This document shows, one piece after another, positions 22,299 through 34,820 of a stretch of DNA of 64,000 bases (positions are counted from its first letter, which is position 1; the number at the start of each line of letters is the position of its first letter). Below the pieces are notes generated by a model, which searched no databases, had not been told where the DNA came from, and saw only the letters and a list, made by a program, of their open reading frames with translations. The position numbers and the translations under genes were made by a program. This DNA comes from Thinopyrum elongatum. Its lineage: Eukaryota; Streptophyta; Magnoliopsida; Poales; Poaceae. Where the stretch lies: NCBI GenBank assembly GCA_011799875.1, contig CM022299.1, positions 338,418,447 through 338,482,446 on the forward strand, given 5' to 3'.

Positions 22299-23142
22299 TG
22301 TCGGGCCCGTGGGACCGGGGGTACCCAGGCCCATCTGCCTTTGGCCTAGGACGCGGCGCGTGGCGAGGGCCCAATGGATGGCCCACCAACAAGCTTCATG
22401 AGCATGACCCCTCGCAAGGCCTCCATCTCCAGGCGTCCAGAGCCGACCAAAAGGCACCACCAGGAGCCTCCCGAGGCCCCCTCTCGGAGGCGAGCTAGTC
22501 AGGGGCTCCTCAGCCCAGTCGCACGGTCCTGAGTCTTCACGTGGGTGACGCGCGCGGCGACGAGCGATGCCAGAGGCCGTGCCAGCAGGCGCAAATAAGG
22601 AGGCTTTCCTCTTTCGTGCTAAGGGAGCAAGGCCAGCACGCCGGTTCCCAAAGCAACCCCCAAAGGTTGCCCCAACGGTGCAAGAAGATCAAGACAACGG
22701 GCGAGCAGGGCGGAGATCATCACTGAGCCCACTGGCGCGTCATCGATGGTGGCTTTGCAGGCAAAGACCACTTTTCGTCAGGATAGACTGCGCCCCTGTC
22801 CCCCTTCAAAATTGTTGTTGTGTGGCAACCCTTCCCGCCAATGTGTTTCGACGAAAGAGGGCCGAGGCAAGTATAAAGGAGGGCAGGGTGCCGCCGTAGT
22901 AGGGGACATACTCCCTTGTACTCTCATCCTTTCTCGCGAGTCCAATCCAAAACCAAGCAGGACTGGGGTTTTACACCGCAAGGTGGCCTGAACCTGGGTA
23001 ACCACTGTGTCACCGGCCCGCTCCCGCTAGCTCGCTCTCGCCGTAACCTCGCCATGGTTGGCAGCAGGAAAGAGTAGGATGGTAGGGATGAGCGCACCCC
23101 AGAGTTTGAAACTCTTGGGTCCCCGGAGCCCCAATTCCGACA
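22299..23142 (+). mobile_element. 5' LTR of a second gypsy-type element
   Basis: 844 bases from TGTCGGGCCCGTGGGACCGG to ATTCCGACA. It is followed at once by TTTGGCGCGCCAGGTAGGGG, which looks like the primer-binding region of many Triticeae gypsy elements. The five bases before it are CAAAC; the matching duplication and 3' LTR are not in the window. Confidence 0.7.
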
Positions 23143-23211
23143 TTTGGCGCGCCAGGTAGGGGTGCGCCGCCGTTCTTCCATTTTGCTCCGCCTTCTGCTT
23201 CGCCAAGCTCC

Positions 23212-23708
23212 ATGGCTAACACTCGTCGCTAGCGTGCCGAGCGTCGGGCGGGTCACGTCGCCCAAACGGAGCCTGTGGGCCGCAGCAACCGCTGCCGCCC
23301 AGCCGATGACGCGGCTGCCGCCGCCACCGACCCTGCTGCCCACGAGCAGCAAGACTTCTCCATGCACATCTCTGTGCAGCCCAACGGCTGTACAGCTACG
23401 ACCTCTTCCTCCCTCGCCTGTCATGGGCCCCCGAGCAACACCCGACGCTGCCGCGCCGACCCCGCAAGTGGCACCCCCACGAGCGACATGGGCTGCCGGG
23501 CCTTCACCAGCAAGCTGCGTTGGGTAGTCTGGCCCACGAAATTCAGGCCGAAGCTGCCCCCGTGCTACGACGGAGCCCTCGGCCCCGCAATGTTCCTTCA
23601 GCTCTATGCGCTGAGCATTGAGGTGGCGGGCGGCGACGACAAGGTCATGGCGAACTGGTTGCCCATGGCCCTCAAGGACGGCCCGCGCTCCTGGCTCATG
23701 AGCCTTCC
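23212..23708 (+). pseudogene. gag fragment of the second gypsy element
   Basis: The ATG at 23212 lies 70 bases after the 5' LTR. The frame shows the gag core, with KFRPKLPPCYDG, FLQLYALSIEVAGGDDKVMA and PRSWLMSLP. A TAG at 23230-23232 interrupts it after six codons. At about 23708 gag stops abruptly and integrase sequence of the 4-kb-LTR chromovirus begins, so protease, RT and the rest of this element are missing. Confidence 0.7.
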
Positions 23709-24483
23709 CAATCTCAAGGCCAAGTCGAGCGAGTCAATCAAGTGCTTGAAGACATGCTTCGAGCTTGTGTTATATCTTTCAGCAAGAATTGGGAAGAATC
23801 TCTTCCTTATGCGAAATTCTCATATAACAACAGTTATCAAGCCAGCTTGAAAATTACCCCTTCGAAGTACTTTATGGACGAAAGTGTCGAACCCCTCTGA
23901 ATTGGTCAGAAACTGGGGAACGACCGCTCGTGGGTTCGGATATTATACAACACGCCGAAGAGTAAGTTCGTATCGCTCGTGAAAACCTCAAGGCGGCTCA
24001 GGACCGCCAGAAGAGCAACTATGACCGCAAACGATGGGGTTTGACTTATCAACCTGGTGATCAAGCTTATCTTCGTGTCACTCCTATGAAGGGCACTCAC
24101 CGCTTCGGAATTAAGGGCAAGTTAGCTCCATGCTACATTGGTCCTTTCCGCATTGTTGCAAGACGTGGTCAGGTGGCATACAAATTGGAGTTGCCGCCGC
24201 AATTCTCTCATATCCATGACGTCTTCCATGTGTCGCAACTTCGTCGTTGCTTCAAGGAATCTCCGCACCGAGCAGTGGACCATGAATTGCTCGAATTGCA
24301 AGATGATCTATCTTATAAAGAGCATCCGATCCGCATTCTCGATCAAGCTGAATGTCGGACCCGTCAGAAGGTTACCAAGTTCCTGAAAGTGCAATGGTCA
24401 AACCATACTGAAGATGAAGCCACTTGGGAACGCGAGGATCATCTTCGGGAGGAATACCCCGACCTGTTTCCTTCTACCTCCTG
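23709..24483 (+). pseudogene. Chromovirus integrase 3' end and chromodomain
   Basis: Starts inside the integrase core just before the catalytic Glu (GQVERV) and continues through the integrase C-terminal region to a chromodomain with KFLKVQWSNHTEDEATWE, ending at a TGA near 24483. An indel near 23855-23870 shifts frame and a TAA lies at 23963-23965 (CAA to TAA by comparison with the first copy). It adjoins its own polypurine tract and LTR, so only the 5' side is lost. Confidence 0.85.
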
Positions 24484-24521
24484 AATTCTCGGGACGAGAA
24501 TTTCTTTTAGAGGAGGAGAAT

Positions 24522-27500
24522 TGTAACACCCCTATGTAATGGTGCTATAGTAATCCATCTTGATGATGCTAAGCTACTGTGATTTGCAATGATAATCATG
24601 TTGGATTAATATCTCATTTCAAATTCCTTCTCTGAATCCTATTCAAATTCCAAGTGAAATTTGAAGTTGCACAAAAGTTGCTGGAAAAATGTTCATCATT
24701 TAGCAAATATTCCAAAACAATTTATTGTTAAGGAAAACAACATCACCACAATGCTAAGATGGACAGAAGCAATTATTACAGTGCAAAACAGCATTTTAGA
24801 ATGCAAAATTCAATTTATGAAAAATTCAAATGAACTCCATAATTGCCCAAACTTTTTGTGACAGTGCAAAATATTCCATTGTATTTATGTGACCAAGTTT
24901 CACATTTATACAAAATCATTTGGCAGCTCATTTTAATTTAAAAACCCTTCTGTAAAAGAAAACATGAATAAGAAATTGGAAAAGGGCTGAGCGGCACTGT
25001 GCACTTGGTCTTGAGTTAAACAGTGCTAGGGCCCAGCCGATCTGGCCTTTCCCCCTTCCTCCCTCTCTCTCCTTCGCGCTGTCGGCGCGCGTCTAGCCGC
25101 GCCGGTGAGCGCCGCTCAAACGTCGACACCGCGACGCCGCGGGCGTCCGCGAGGGGATAAGGGCAGGCCTCGTCCATTACCCTAGCCTCCTCCACCATTC
25201 GCCTCCTTCCTCCTCGCCTCTCCTCGCTCAGATCTGAGCGCACCCGAGCGCGTTCGCCGCCGCAGCTCCGGCAACACTGTGGCCACCGTCACCGCCTTAC
25301 CTCGCCGCGATGCCGTAGACGTTCGTCATCGTCCTCCACGTTGTCTGGTGCCCTCCGTTGGCACCGGGAGGCACCACAGCACCGGATCCCCTTCTCCCCC
25401 TTCCGCCTCGGTCGGCGGCGAGCTTCACCAACTCCGGCCACCACTGCGCTACTAAGCTGTCAACGGCTCGTCTTAGCCGCGCGGTGAGCCACCACCTTCC
25501 TTTTCCCTCTCTCTGTTTGCTCTCGCACGGCCTCTAGCTGTCTCCCCCACTGAGGCCGAATCCGCCGCCACACGAGCTCAACGCCGGCCATGTTCCGGTG
25601 CCCGCCTGCTCGTGCAGTCGTGTCCATCGTGCTCGCCCGCGCGCGTAGATTTCTCATTACCCTCCCGTTCGGTTTGAATGCGCCTGCATCATCGACTTCA
25701 CCGGCCACCCGAATGCCACCGCCGCCGGCGTAGACGTAGCGCCCCACTCCGGCCACCTCACGGCCAGCCACCACCGCCATTTGATGCGCCGTTGTCTCCC
25801 CGTTCGAACGCGCCTAACCACGCACCGAATGGCCCCCTGTACGCGTTTTCCGCCGCAAGCCCGAGCCACGCCGCCATGATTTTGGTCACCGGCGACGTGC
25901 CACCGGCCGCCGCTGACGTGGCTGGGCGGGGCCACCCCCTGTGTCGCTGGCAAGTGGGCCTAGGGGCCCCAGTTGGCCAGTTGACCCAGTCAACGCCGCT
26001 GACATGGCGGCTGCTGACACTGGCCAGTGGGCCCCCTGTGATTAACTAAACTAATTAGTTTTTAAAACTAATCTAGTAATTAATTAGACAATGACATGTG
26101 GGGTCCACTCACTAATTAATCTGTTAAATTAGTTTAACTCACTGTTAGACTCACAGTGGCTGACAGGTGGGTCCCACTTGTCAGTTTGACCAGTCAGCAG
26201 CCCAGTTGACTGCTGACATCATGCTGATGCAATGCTGACGCAATAACTCATTTATGTTATTTAAATAATTTCAGAAAATGTTTAAATCTTTTAAAATTCG
26301 TAGAAAATAATCCGTAGCTCGGATCGAAAAACTTTATATATGAAAGTTGCTCAGAACGACGAGACGAATCCGATCGTGCCGTCTGTTTCCATGACGGGAT
26401 CCTCTACGGAGGTGAACCCATAACTTTTAGCCTATTTCCGGTAGATAAATAGTGCATACATACCGGTTATTAATTCCAACTTTAATCCTAAAATAACTAA
26501 AATGATTTAGACATGTTTTTAGGCAACCCTGCACTGCACCATAGCATGTCATGCTTTGTGTTGCATATGATTGCTATGTATTTATCTGTTTCCTCCCCCT
26601 CTTCTCTCTCGGTAGACCCCGACACCGACGCAGTCCCCGAGACCGACGCAGCTCCGGAGTTAGACTACACTGTTGACAACCCTTCTCTTGCCGCAGAGCT
26701 TCCAGGCAAGCACCCCCCCTTGAGCATGCCTATATCGCCTATTCTTTCTCTCTTATGCTTGCATTAGAAATTGCTGCTGCTACTGCTTTACCTATTCTGA
26801 TGCATAGCCTGATTTTGTAACCTGCTTTTGATAATTACCTGCTTATCCTAAACTGCTTAGAATAGGCTGGTTAGTAAACCCCAGTGACCCCACTTGACCC
26901 AGTTGCCCCCGCTGGATGATCGGAAGACTCGGCAACCAGGCCCGACACTGCACATCACATTCCCTTTATCTGTACGACACTGCAGCGTTACTATCGAGTG
27001 CCGAGGGTGATACCTCGTTAGCACTTCTGATGTTAACTCTGTAGAGTAGCTATTTGGTCGTGGTCATCGAGGGTGATTCCTCCTTCACCACACCCGATAA
27101 CGACGCTGTCGTGCAACACCTCAAGTGTGAACCTCGAGGGTGATTCCTCCTAAGTTCACCTTGACGACTACATTAGGTGGAATCCATCAGGATGATCCCT
27201 TGGGGTTCCCCCTGGTGTTTGGACATACGGATACTTGGACTTTACAACTGTTACTTGGAAAGGTGGGTTGACCCTGAGGGGTACCCACGAGTGACGGGAA
27301 GTTGGGTTGACCTGGAGGGTACCCGAGAGATGAATACGAGGCGTGGCCGGGCATTCTTAGCCCTTGCCGCAAGTCCTCGAGACGGGGCGACGGGGTCACA
27401 TCGATCGTGAGTCTCTGCTCGTTACCGCACTACCAAAACACTAACGATTTGGATATTTGATCTGAGTGGGCCTTTGGCCCGATAGCACTAACCATCACGC

Positions 27501-28617
27501 GGGAAAAGTTATGGGCACTCTGCATCATATGCATTAGCCGAAGGCTCTGTCAGACGTCCAGTTCAGCATGGCGGCCGGGTCGGATCGTGCTGATGGCATT
27601 GGTATCCACCCTGCACGCAACGACCCGGAGTGCACAGGGCGATGGCCCAAGACCCCTGAGCGCTTAGGATGTAGAACGGCGGGGACCTCTCTGCTGAGAT
27701 TTAGGTAGGGCTGCGGTGTGTCGTTTGGCTGAGGCCAGGCATGACCCAGAAAAGTGTGTCCGGTCGGAGTTAAGCGAGCGTTGTGGGTAAGTTGGTGCAC
27801 CCCTGCAGGGAAGAACTAATCTATGCATAGCCGGATCCTCGGTAACGGACGATCGGAGTTGTATCCCGATCGATACAACTAGAACTTAATGATGAGAAAT
27901 GGATAGTATGGCTCTGGGATTGCTTTCTCGCAGGGAGTCGAGAAAGGATCTCTGGCCGAGGTTGATACTTAATACTGCTACTACTTTATATTGTACTGAT
28001 CTACACTCTTCTAATGCTGCAAGATCGCTGAAGATGCTAGTCTTCGATAGGACTAGGCCTTCTCTCTATTCTGGCATTTCTGCAACCCAGTCCACATATA
28101 TAGCCTCCCTTTGATAATGTTGCATATGTAGTGTAGATCCTTGCTTGCTGAGTACTTCGGATGAGTACTCACAGTTGCTTTGCTTCCTCTTTTTCCCCAT
28201 ATCCGCTTGATGCAACCAGATGACAGAGCCCCGGAGCCAGCTGCCCCCGTCGACGACTACTACTACCACCCCGAGGGTGGTTACTACTCCGAGTTGGCTG
28301 ACGACCAGGAGTAGGTTCGGAGGGTCCCAGGCAGGAGGCCTGCGCCTTTTCGATCGTAGTGTTTTCTTTTGCCCCACCTTTCTAAAGGCCTATCTGTTTT
28401 ATCTTTTATATCTGTACTCAGATATCTAATGCTTCCGCTGACGCTTGTAAGCGAGCTTATGTATTCGAGCCCTCGAGGCCCCTGGCTTGTAATATAAAGC
28501 TTGTATGACTTTATTTATGTTTTAGAGTTGTGTTGTGATATCTTCAAGTGAGTCCTTAGGCTTGATCGTGTGCATTTGCGTGTATGGTTAGTGCACGATT
28601 AAGCCGGGGGCGTCACA
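24522..28617 (+). mobile_element. 3' LTR (4096 bp) of the truncated chromovirus
   Basis: Begins TGTAACACCCC after the purine-rich tract and ends GGCGTCACA. The organisation is the same as in 2536-6725, including the acidic block (26616-26718) and the Tyr-rich block (28220-28314). The right boundary falls inside an exon-like sequence of the next locus; the right flank is CTCAT. Confidence 0.9.
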
Positions 28618-31600
28618 CTCATCATCTACACAGCTACGTTGATTGTCTAGCCTTGCGTTGTCTTGCGAATCTTGTTGGGAGGATGGCGGAGTAGAATCTA
28701 TAGAGACCCTCCGTTTTAGTTGCTCGGAAGGATCACCATCATCCAATGCCTTACCAATTTCCTTCCGCTTTATTGATTTTGCATTGTGAGGTCAAACCGA
28801 CAGGAAAAAGGGATAAAATTTGCTCTTAAGAACTCATTCATGCATGATACTAACGAATACTACTCTGATGAAAGGCAAAGTCATGATACGAGGATGGACT
28901 ATGTATGAAAAACTGGACGGCTTGACATATTCACACCTATGATGTGGTAACTAAGCAGAAGGCACTTCAACAAATTAGAAGCACTGTAAGCTAGACACCA
29001 TATGGAAGGTGCAATCAATATCACTCTACCAAGTTAAAACTGTCTCATCATAAGTGGCGTTCATCAAATTAGAAGCACTACATGCTAGAAATCATATTCA
29101 AGACGCAAACCAATATCACACTGCCAACTTAAAGGTGTCCCATCATAAGTGACTGATGCAGGATACACAAGAAGAGTAGTTTCATGTAAGAACATGGTGT
29201 GATAGACATATATAGTATGTACCAAAAACAGGAAGGCGTGTCATATTCACACGTATCATGTGTAAGCTAAGCAGATGTAGTTTACACTAATTAGAAGCAA
29301 TACAAGCTAGACACCATATGCAACATGCAACCAGATATCACACTGCCAAGTTAGAGCAAGCACCTGGGATGGTGGAGTAGGGGAGCGGAGACTTGGAACT
29401 TGTAATGCACTAGCAGTACAAGGAGAATCCGTAGAGATGCTCCGTTTACGTTGCTGCAGAGGACCACCATCATCACCTTCCTTACTCTTTTCCTTCCTCT
29501 TTTTTGATTTTGCCTTGTCAAGTCAAACCCATAAGAAAAAGGAATAAAATTTGCTCTTCAGAACTCATTGATGCATGATACTGACGAACACTACTTTCAT
29601 GTAAGGCAGCCACATGATAGGAGGATGGAATATGTATGAAAAACAGGACGGCATGACATATTGACATGTATGATGTGTAAAGTGTAAACTAAGCACAAGG
29701 TGTTTGAACTAGTTAGAAGCAATGCAAGCTAGAAACCATATGAAAGATGAAACCAATATCACTTTGCTAAATTAAAAGGGTGGCCTCATAAATGTATTTG
29801 ACCAAATTAGAAGCAATACATGGCAACATGCTAGAAATAATATGCAATATGCAACGAATAAAGGTGTCTCGTCGTAAGTGATTGATGCAGGATACAGAAG
29901 AGAGGTAGTTTCATGTAAGAACGTGGTTATCAGATAGATGTAGTATGTACCAATAATAGGTAGGCATGTCATATTCACAGGTATAATGTGTAAACTAAGC
30001 AGATGCAATTTACCCTAATTAGAAGCATTACAAGCTAGACACCGTATGCAACATGCAACCACATATCACACTGCGAAGTTAGAGCAAGCACCTGCAATGG
30101 TGGTGTAGGGGAAATGTGGTCTTCAAGTACAGAGCTACGTTCAATATCTTCATTTAGACTTGCTGTTTCTTGAGAATCATGTGGGGAGGACGAAACTGCA
30201 CTCTTTATAAGAGTAGCGCGTCTCATACTAACCCACGGGCGTGACTGTCTCATCATAAGTGATAGATGCAGGATACACAAGAACAGTAGTTTGATGTAAG
30301 AACTTGGTGTGATAGGCAGATGTAGTATGTACCAAAAACAGGAAGGCGTGTCATATTCACATGTATAATGTGCAATACAAGCTAGGCACCATATGCAACA
30401 TGCAACCAGATATCACACTGCCATGTTAGAGCAAGCACCTATGGTTGTGGAGTAGGGGAGATGAGATTTGAAACTTGCACTGCAGTAGGAGTAGCAGGAG
30501 AATCTGCAGAGATCATCTGTTTCAGTTGCTCTAGAGGACCACCATCATTCCGTGCGTTCGTCCTTTTAGATTTTGCCTTGTCAAGTAAACACACAAGAAA
30601 AAGGAATAAAATTCGCTCTTCCAAATTCGTTGATGCATGATACTGACGAACACAACTTTTATGTAAGGCAACCACATTGTAGGAGGATTGAATATGTACG
30701 AAAAACGCTAAGCAGAAGGCATTTTAACAAATTGGAAGCAATGCAAGCTAGACACCATATGAAAGATCCAACCAAAATCACTCTACCAAGTTAGAAGTGT
30801 CTCATTATAAGTGGCATTTCAACAAATTAGAGGCAATACACGGTTGAAATGATATGCAAGATGCAACCAATATTACACATTCAATTTGAAGGTGTCTCTT
30901 CAGAAGTGATTGATGAGGGATACACAAGAAAAGTAGTTTGATGTAAGAACATGGTTAATAGAAAGACATAGTATGTACCGAAAACAGGAAGGCGTGTCAT
31001 ATTCAGAGGTATAATGTGTTAACTAAGCAGATGCAATTTACCCTGATTAGAAGCATTACAAGGTAGGCACCATATGCAACATGCAACCACATATCACATT
31101 GCCAAGTAAGAGCAAGCACCTGCGATGGTGGTGTAGGGGAATTGCGGTCATCAACTAGAGAGCTACATTGACTATTTTCATTTAGCCTTGCTGTTTCTTG
31201 AGAATCATGTGGGGAGGATGACACTGCACTCTTTAAACGAGTAGCGCGTCTCACAGTAACCCATTGGGGTGACTGTCTCATCATAAGTGATTGATGAGGG
31301 ATACAAAAGAGCATTAGTTTGATGTAAGAACATGGTTAATAGACATATGTAGTATGTATCAAAAACATGAAGGCATGTCATTATCAAAGGTATAATGTGT
31401 AAATTAAACAGATGCAATTTAACCAAATTGGAAGCAATACAAGCTAGACACCATATGCAACATGCAACCACATTTGACAGCGTGAAGTTAAAGCAAGCAC
31501 CTGAGATGGTTGTGTGTGGCAATTGAGATCATCAACTGCAGAGCTACGTTTACTGTCTCCATCTGCTGACACTACACCCTTTAGAGCGCTGAAACGCTTA

Positions 31601-31673
31601 GTGCTTATCTTCAAATTACACTGGAGCAACTTCTGTCTTTTCTTTTGTGTATTCATCAACACTCCGTCAGAGT
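28618..31673 (-). pseudogene. Array of duplicated exons of an unrecognised gene
   Basis: On the minus strand five exon-like segments have acceptor and GTGCTTGC donor signals: 31673-31501, 31272-31120, 30576-30439, 30244-30092 and 29513-29364. A sixth, 28782-28618, is cut by the LTR. They fall into two types that alternate. Type B (31272-31120 and 30244-30092, each 153 nt) codes SSPHDSQETA and SPTPP. Type A (30576-30439 and 29513-29364) starts AKSK and contains DGGPL and SPTP. The sixth combines a type-A head with a type-B-like tail. Introns are also duplicated. Damage: the last codon of 30576-30439 is TAG instead of CAG, the acceptor before 28782 is AT instead of AG, and the 3' end is lost to the LTR at 28617. 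The product is Ser/Pro-rich and unrecognised; a nuclear protein is possible but unsupported. Confidence 0.6.
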
Positions 31674-33061
31674 CTGAAATACCCATGCATAAAAAACAAT
31701 AGTGTGAGTATGGGTGAAGTGTGTTCACAAGTAGTACAGCGTAAAAGTAGCAGATAGCATGTGGGTGAGAAATAAATGACGGGAGACATATGATAGCTCT
31801 ACAACATGCATGGCACACGAAATTACTAGATTCTAGGATTTTGAAATATGAGCACAGGGATGGCTGGGAAATGCAGATGCTCCTCCAGCACACCACAAGG
31901 TGTGGTCCTATGAAAATAACAGTCGACTGAAAACAAATAGGTCAGTCCATTTTTTCTGCATTGTCCGATGTACAAAGAACAGGCAGATCGCCTTCATCTA
32001 CCTCCAGCCAGTCAGTGTTGACGATCTTCCTCGAAATGCCAGCGACCACCGGCCCAGTCCCCTGCCTCCGCCCTCCCCTTGACCTCACCGCACCGCCGTG
32101 CTTGGCACCGCCCCCCGGCCATCCCTTCAAGCCCCGCCAACCTCCAGATTGGGCGCAAGCAGCTCCGCCCCACACCGCTATGATAGACACTGATGTGCCT
32201 CTTCCCCGACGAACAGGCGGACTAGGTTCTCCGCGCGCCTAAGCGGGTGCTGCTTCTTTTAATTGCGAATCAACTGACCCTGAATTGAAATCCAGGCGGG
32301 CGACTGACCTCTAGCTAAGGTGAAATAGGAAATGGGAGGAAACCTTGTGCATTTAGTATCACGAAGAAGGTGCAGTAAGAAGCGCTCAACTAGTTTCTTT
32401 TGTGGGATGAATACGGTGTGAGCAGAGACGTAAGATTTGCACGAATAAGGGAAGAGGAGTACCTCTTTCTGCTGGCAGTGCTGTGTCCTCCTTCTGTTTT
32501 TCCAATGATCTTCTTGTGGTTCATTGGAAACGAGAAGTTGTGGAGGACGGTGGAGCCTTGGACGAACCCATGGCCAAGTTGTTGAGTGTGGTGCGGTGGC
32601 CGTCTGTCTGCGGCGGGGAACCAGATCCGAGGCGGCGAACGATGGCGTAGCGGGAACAACTCTGGTGCGGTGGACGATGGCGACAGTGGAGCGGCTGCGG
32701 TGAGGCACATGACGGCGTGGTCGAAGTGGTTCTGGTACAGTGCACGTCGGCGTCGGCGTCGTGGAGGCAGCTCTGCCTCGGCTTCAACTGCTAAGTCCTT
32801 GAGGGCGTTGTGGTTGCAGTTGCGTTGGACGACGACGTCGGGGTACCGGCTCCGGCATGATGGAGGAGGGCGGCGGTGGATTGGGTGCGATGGGGTGGAG
32901 GACGGAGGAGGCTGGGGTTTCACGGCTGGTGGACAGGGCGTTTTGGCGCCCATGGAGTATGAATGGGGAAACAGAGTGAGGGGGGAACTAAGGGGGAACA
33001 ATGTTTTGGTTTGGGACACGCTTGTTTGAAATTTAGGGGAAGGTACAAACTTTGCCCCCAT
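31674..33061 (-). other. Possible 5' region of the exon-array locus
   Basis: A GC-rich stretch with minus-strand ORFs. A candidate first exon runs from ATG at 32953 to a GAG/GTACTC donor at 32463, coding a Pro/Arg-rich sequence. Another open stretch at 32190-31940 has a GAG/GTAGAT donor near 32005. Phases do not join cleanly to 31673, so I do not call a complete gene. Confidence 0.3.
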
Positions 33062-34252
33062 CTAAAATTTCAGACATATTGCGGGTCGGGGGTAGGACAG
33101 TAATCTCAGGTGTCCCAAATGGTGGGCGGGATAGATTTCGGCCGAACGCATGGGTGTTTAGGTGCCCACGGCGTATGAATGCTTCTCGGAGGCGGTTGAG
33201 ACGGGCGTCTTGGTGAAGTTACAAACCTACCCCGGTTTATACCTTTGGACATCAGGCCGATAGGCTACACGGGTCAGAGTCAGGATAGTAATTTCCTACC
33301 ACCAAACATTAGTCTCGCGCGGTTTCGGGTGACCAAAGACTTATTTGGCGCTTCGTTCAATATTTGGGAGCAGAAGCATTAATGTTTTCAGTTCTCTTGA
33401 ATTGAACTTTCAGGATTTGTCAAACTTCACAAATCTTGACTCTTGAAAATCCTAAAACTACGATTATTTTGGAATGGAGGGGGTACATTTGAATATACAT
33501 TGTACATGAGTATATATTAAAAAATATGCAACTTACCTCAATTCATGCATGGTTCCAGATATAATCTCCTTGGTTGCAAAAAAAATAGTTAGACATGCGT
33601 ATGAATATATAGCATGTTCAAACGCACAACAAAGATCGATGCCCCCTTTTAGATCTGATTTACAAATGCCATATCTCGGATTCAAATAGATGAATGCACT
33701 TCCTATGAATTCGAATCTTCGAAACCCCCTTTATGTTGAATTCAACATTTATTCTATTTCGTAGCTAGCAATTTGGAATGTATCCATGTAAGTGACAAAT
33801 GTATAAAGTGCTTGACACTAACAACATGGAGTGCACTAATTAATGTTTATATATGAATTGCAAAAGCAATGCATTGTCTGGATTTCAAACCACTCTCACT
33901 CTATGGATTGATAATATGAAATAAACCCATGCACATGCTAGAATTCAATAGAGTATGGGTGTCTGATAGACCGATGTTTGTTCATACGCAAATTGCGAAA
34001 TTCATGATCTCATCCAAAAATAATAATACCATTTATATTTTAATTTAATGTGTAGAACCGCCTTTTACACGTAGATGCACTATGCATCGGCCCGTTCTCA
34101 CACACACGCTATATCTCTCTCTATCTGACGCATAAGTGCACACATGTTATATACATCGGCATTTCTCTCTCACACATGCTCACAATCTCTCCCGGGGTGT
34201 CTCACGCACACACTCTCTATATATCTCCCTCTCTCTTTCTTACTACTATGTA
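33062..34252. other. AT-rich intergenic stretch
   Basis: No gene or full element seen. A lone Stowaway-like end (GGAATGGAGGGGGTAC) is near 33470-33486. CT/CA-rich simple sequence is present at about 34095-34245. Confidence 0.5.
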
Positions 34253-34375
34253 CTCCCTCCATTCTAAATTACTTGACCCATATTTATCTAGACACGGATG
34301 TATCTAGACACTAAACAAGTATAGATACATCCGTATTTAGACAAATTCAAGTCAACTAATTTGGAACGGAGGGAG
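34253..34375. mobile_element. Stowaway MITE
   Basis: Ends CTCCCTCCATTC and GAACGGAGGGAG flanked by TA (34251-34252 and 34376-34377). The 123-bp body is a near palindrome with GACACGGATGTATCTAGACA and its partner arm. Typical grass Tc1/mariner-derived MITE. Confidence 0.9.
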
Positions 34376-34820
34376 TACCACTCTTTTCACTAATCTCAGT
34401 TGGAAAACACTATTTCTCTCGCATGCATATATACACACGCACGGTCTCTACTAGCCCTCTATAGGCACATATATGTGCCTATGTGTCTCCCACAAGCACA
34501 TTATCTTTAGGCCTCTCTCGCACACATTGCCCCCCCACACCTCTCTCTTAGTAGTTGGCAGATATGATTCCATCAGATCATTCGGTAGGATATCCCTGAC
34601 TGTTAGGCTGGATGGTAATACGATGCAAAGTTTTACCCAAGTCCGGGCCCTTGCAGTTGAGGAAAAATCCTACTCCTGGTACTGTATATTTGTGATAGGG
34701 GTGTGTACAAAGTACACATGAATACCAGGCATTGTGCGTGTGTGTATACTATCGACGAACTAGCCCCCGGGCTTATATAACATACTCGGGGCCTAGGGTT
34801 ACAAATCATATATAGTCGGC
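34376..34820. other. Unassigned DNA left of the composite retrotransposon
   Basis: Contains CGGGCTTATATAACATACTCGG-like sequence suggestive of an older LTR promoter region. It ends in the target duplication TCGGC (34816-34820). Its continuation resumes at 47571. Confidence 0.35.

Noticed and set aside
23275..23850. A single 191-residue ORF across the gag/integrase junction as a fusion protein
   Set aside because: After the junction it is not in the integrase frame; the open frame is accidental.
33440..33490. Stowaway-like terminal sequence GGAATGGAGGGGGTAC
   Set aside because: No partner end or TA duplication within a reasonable distance; at most a solitary remnant.
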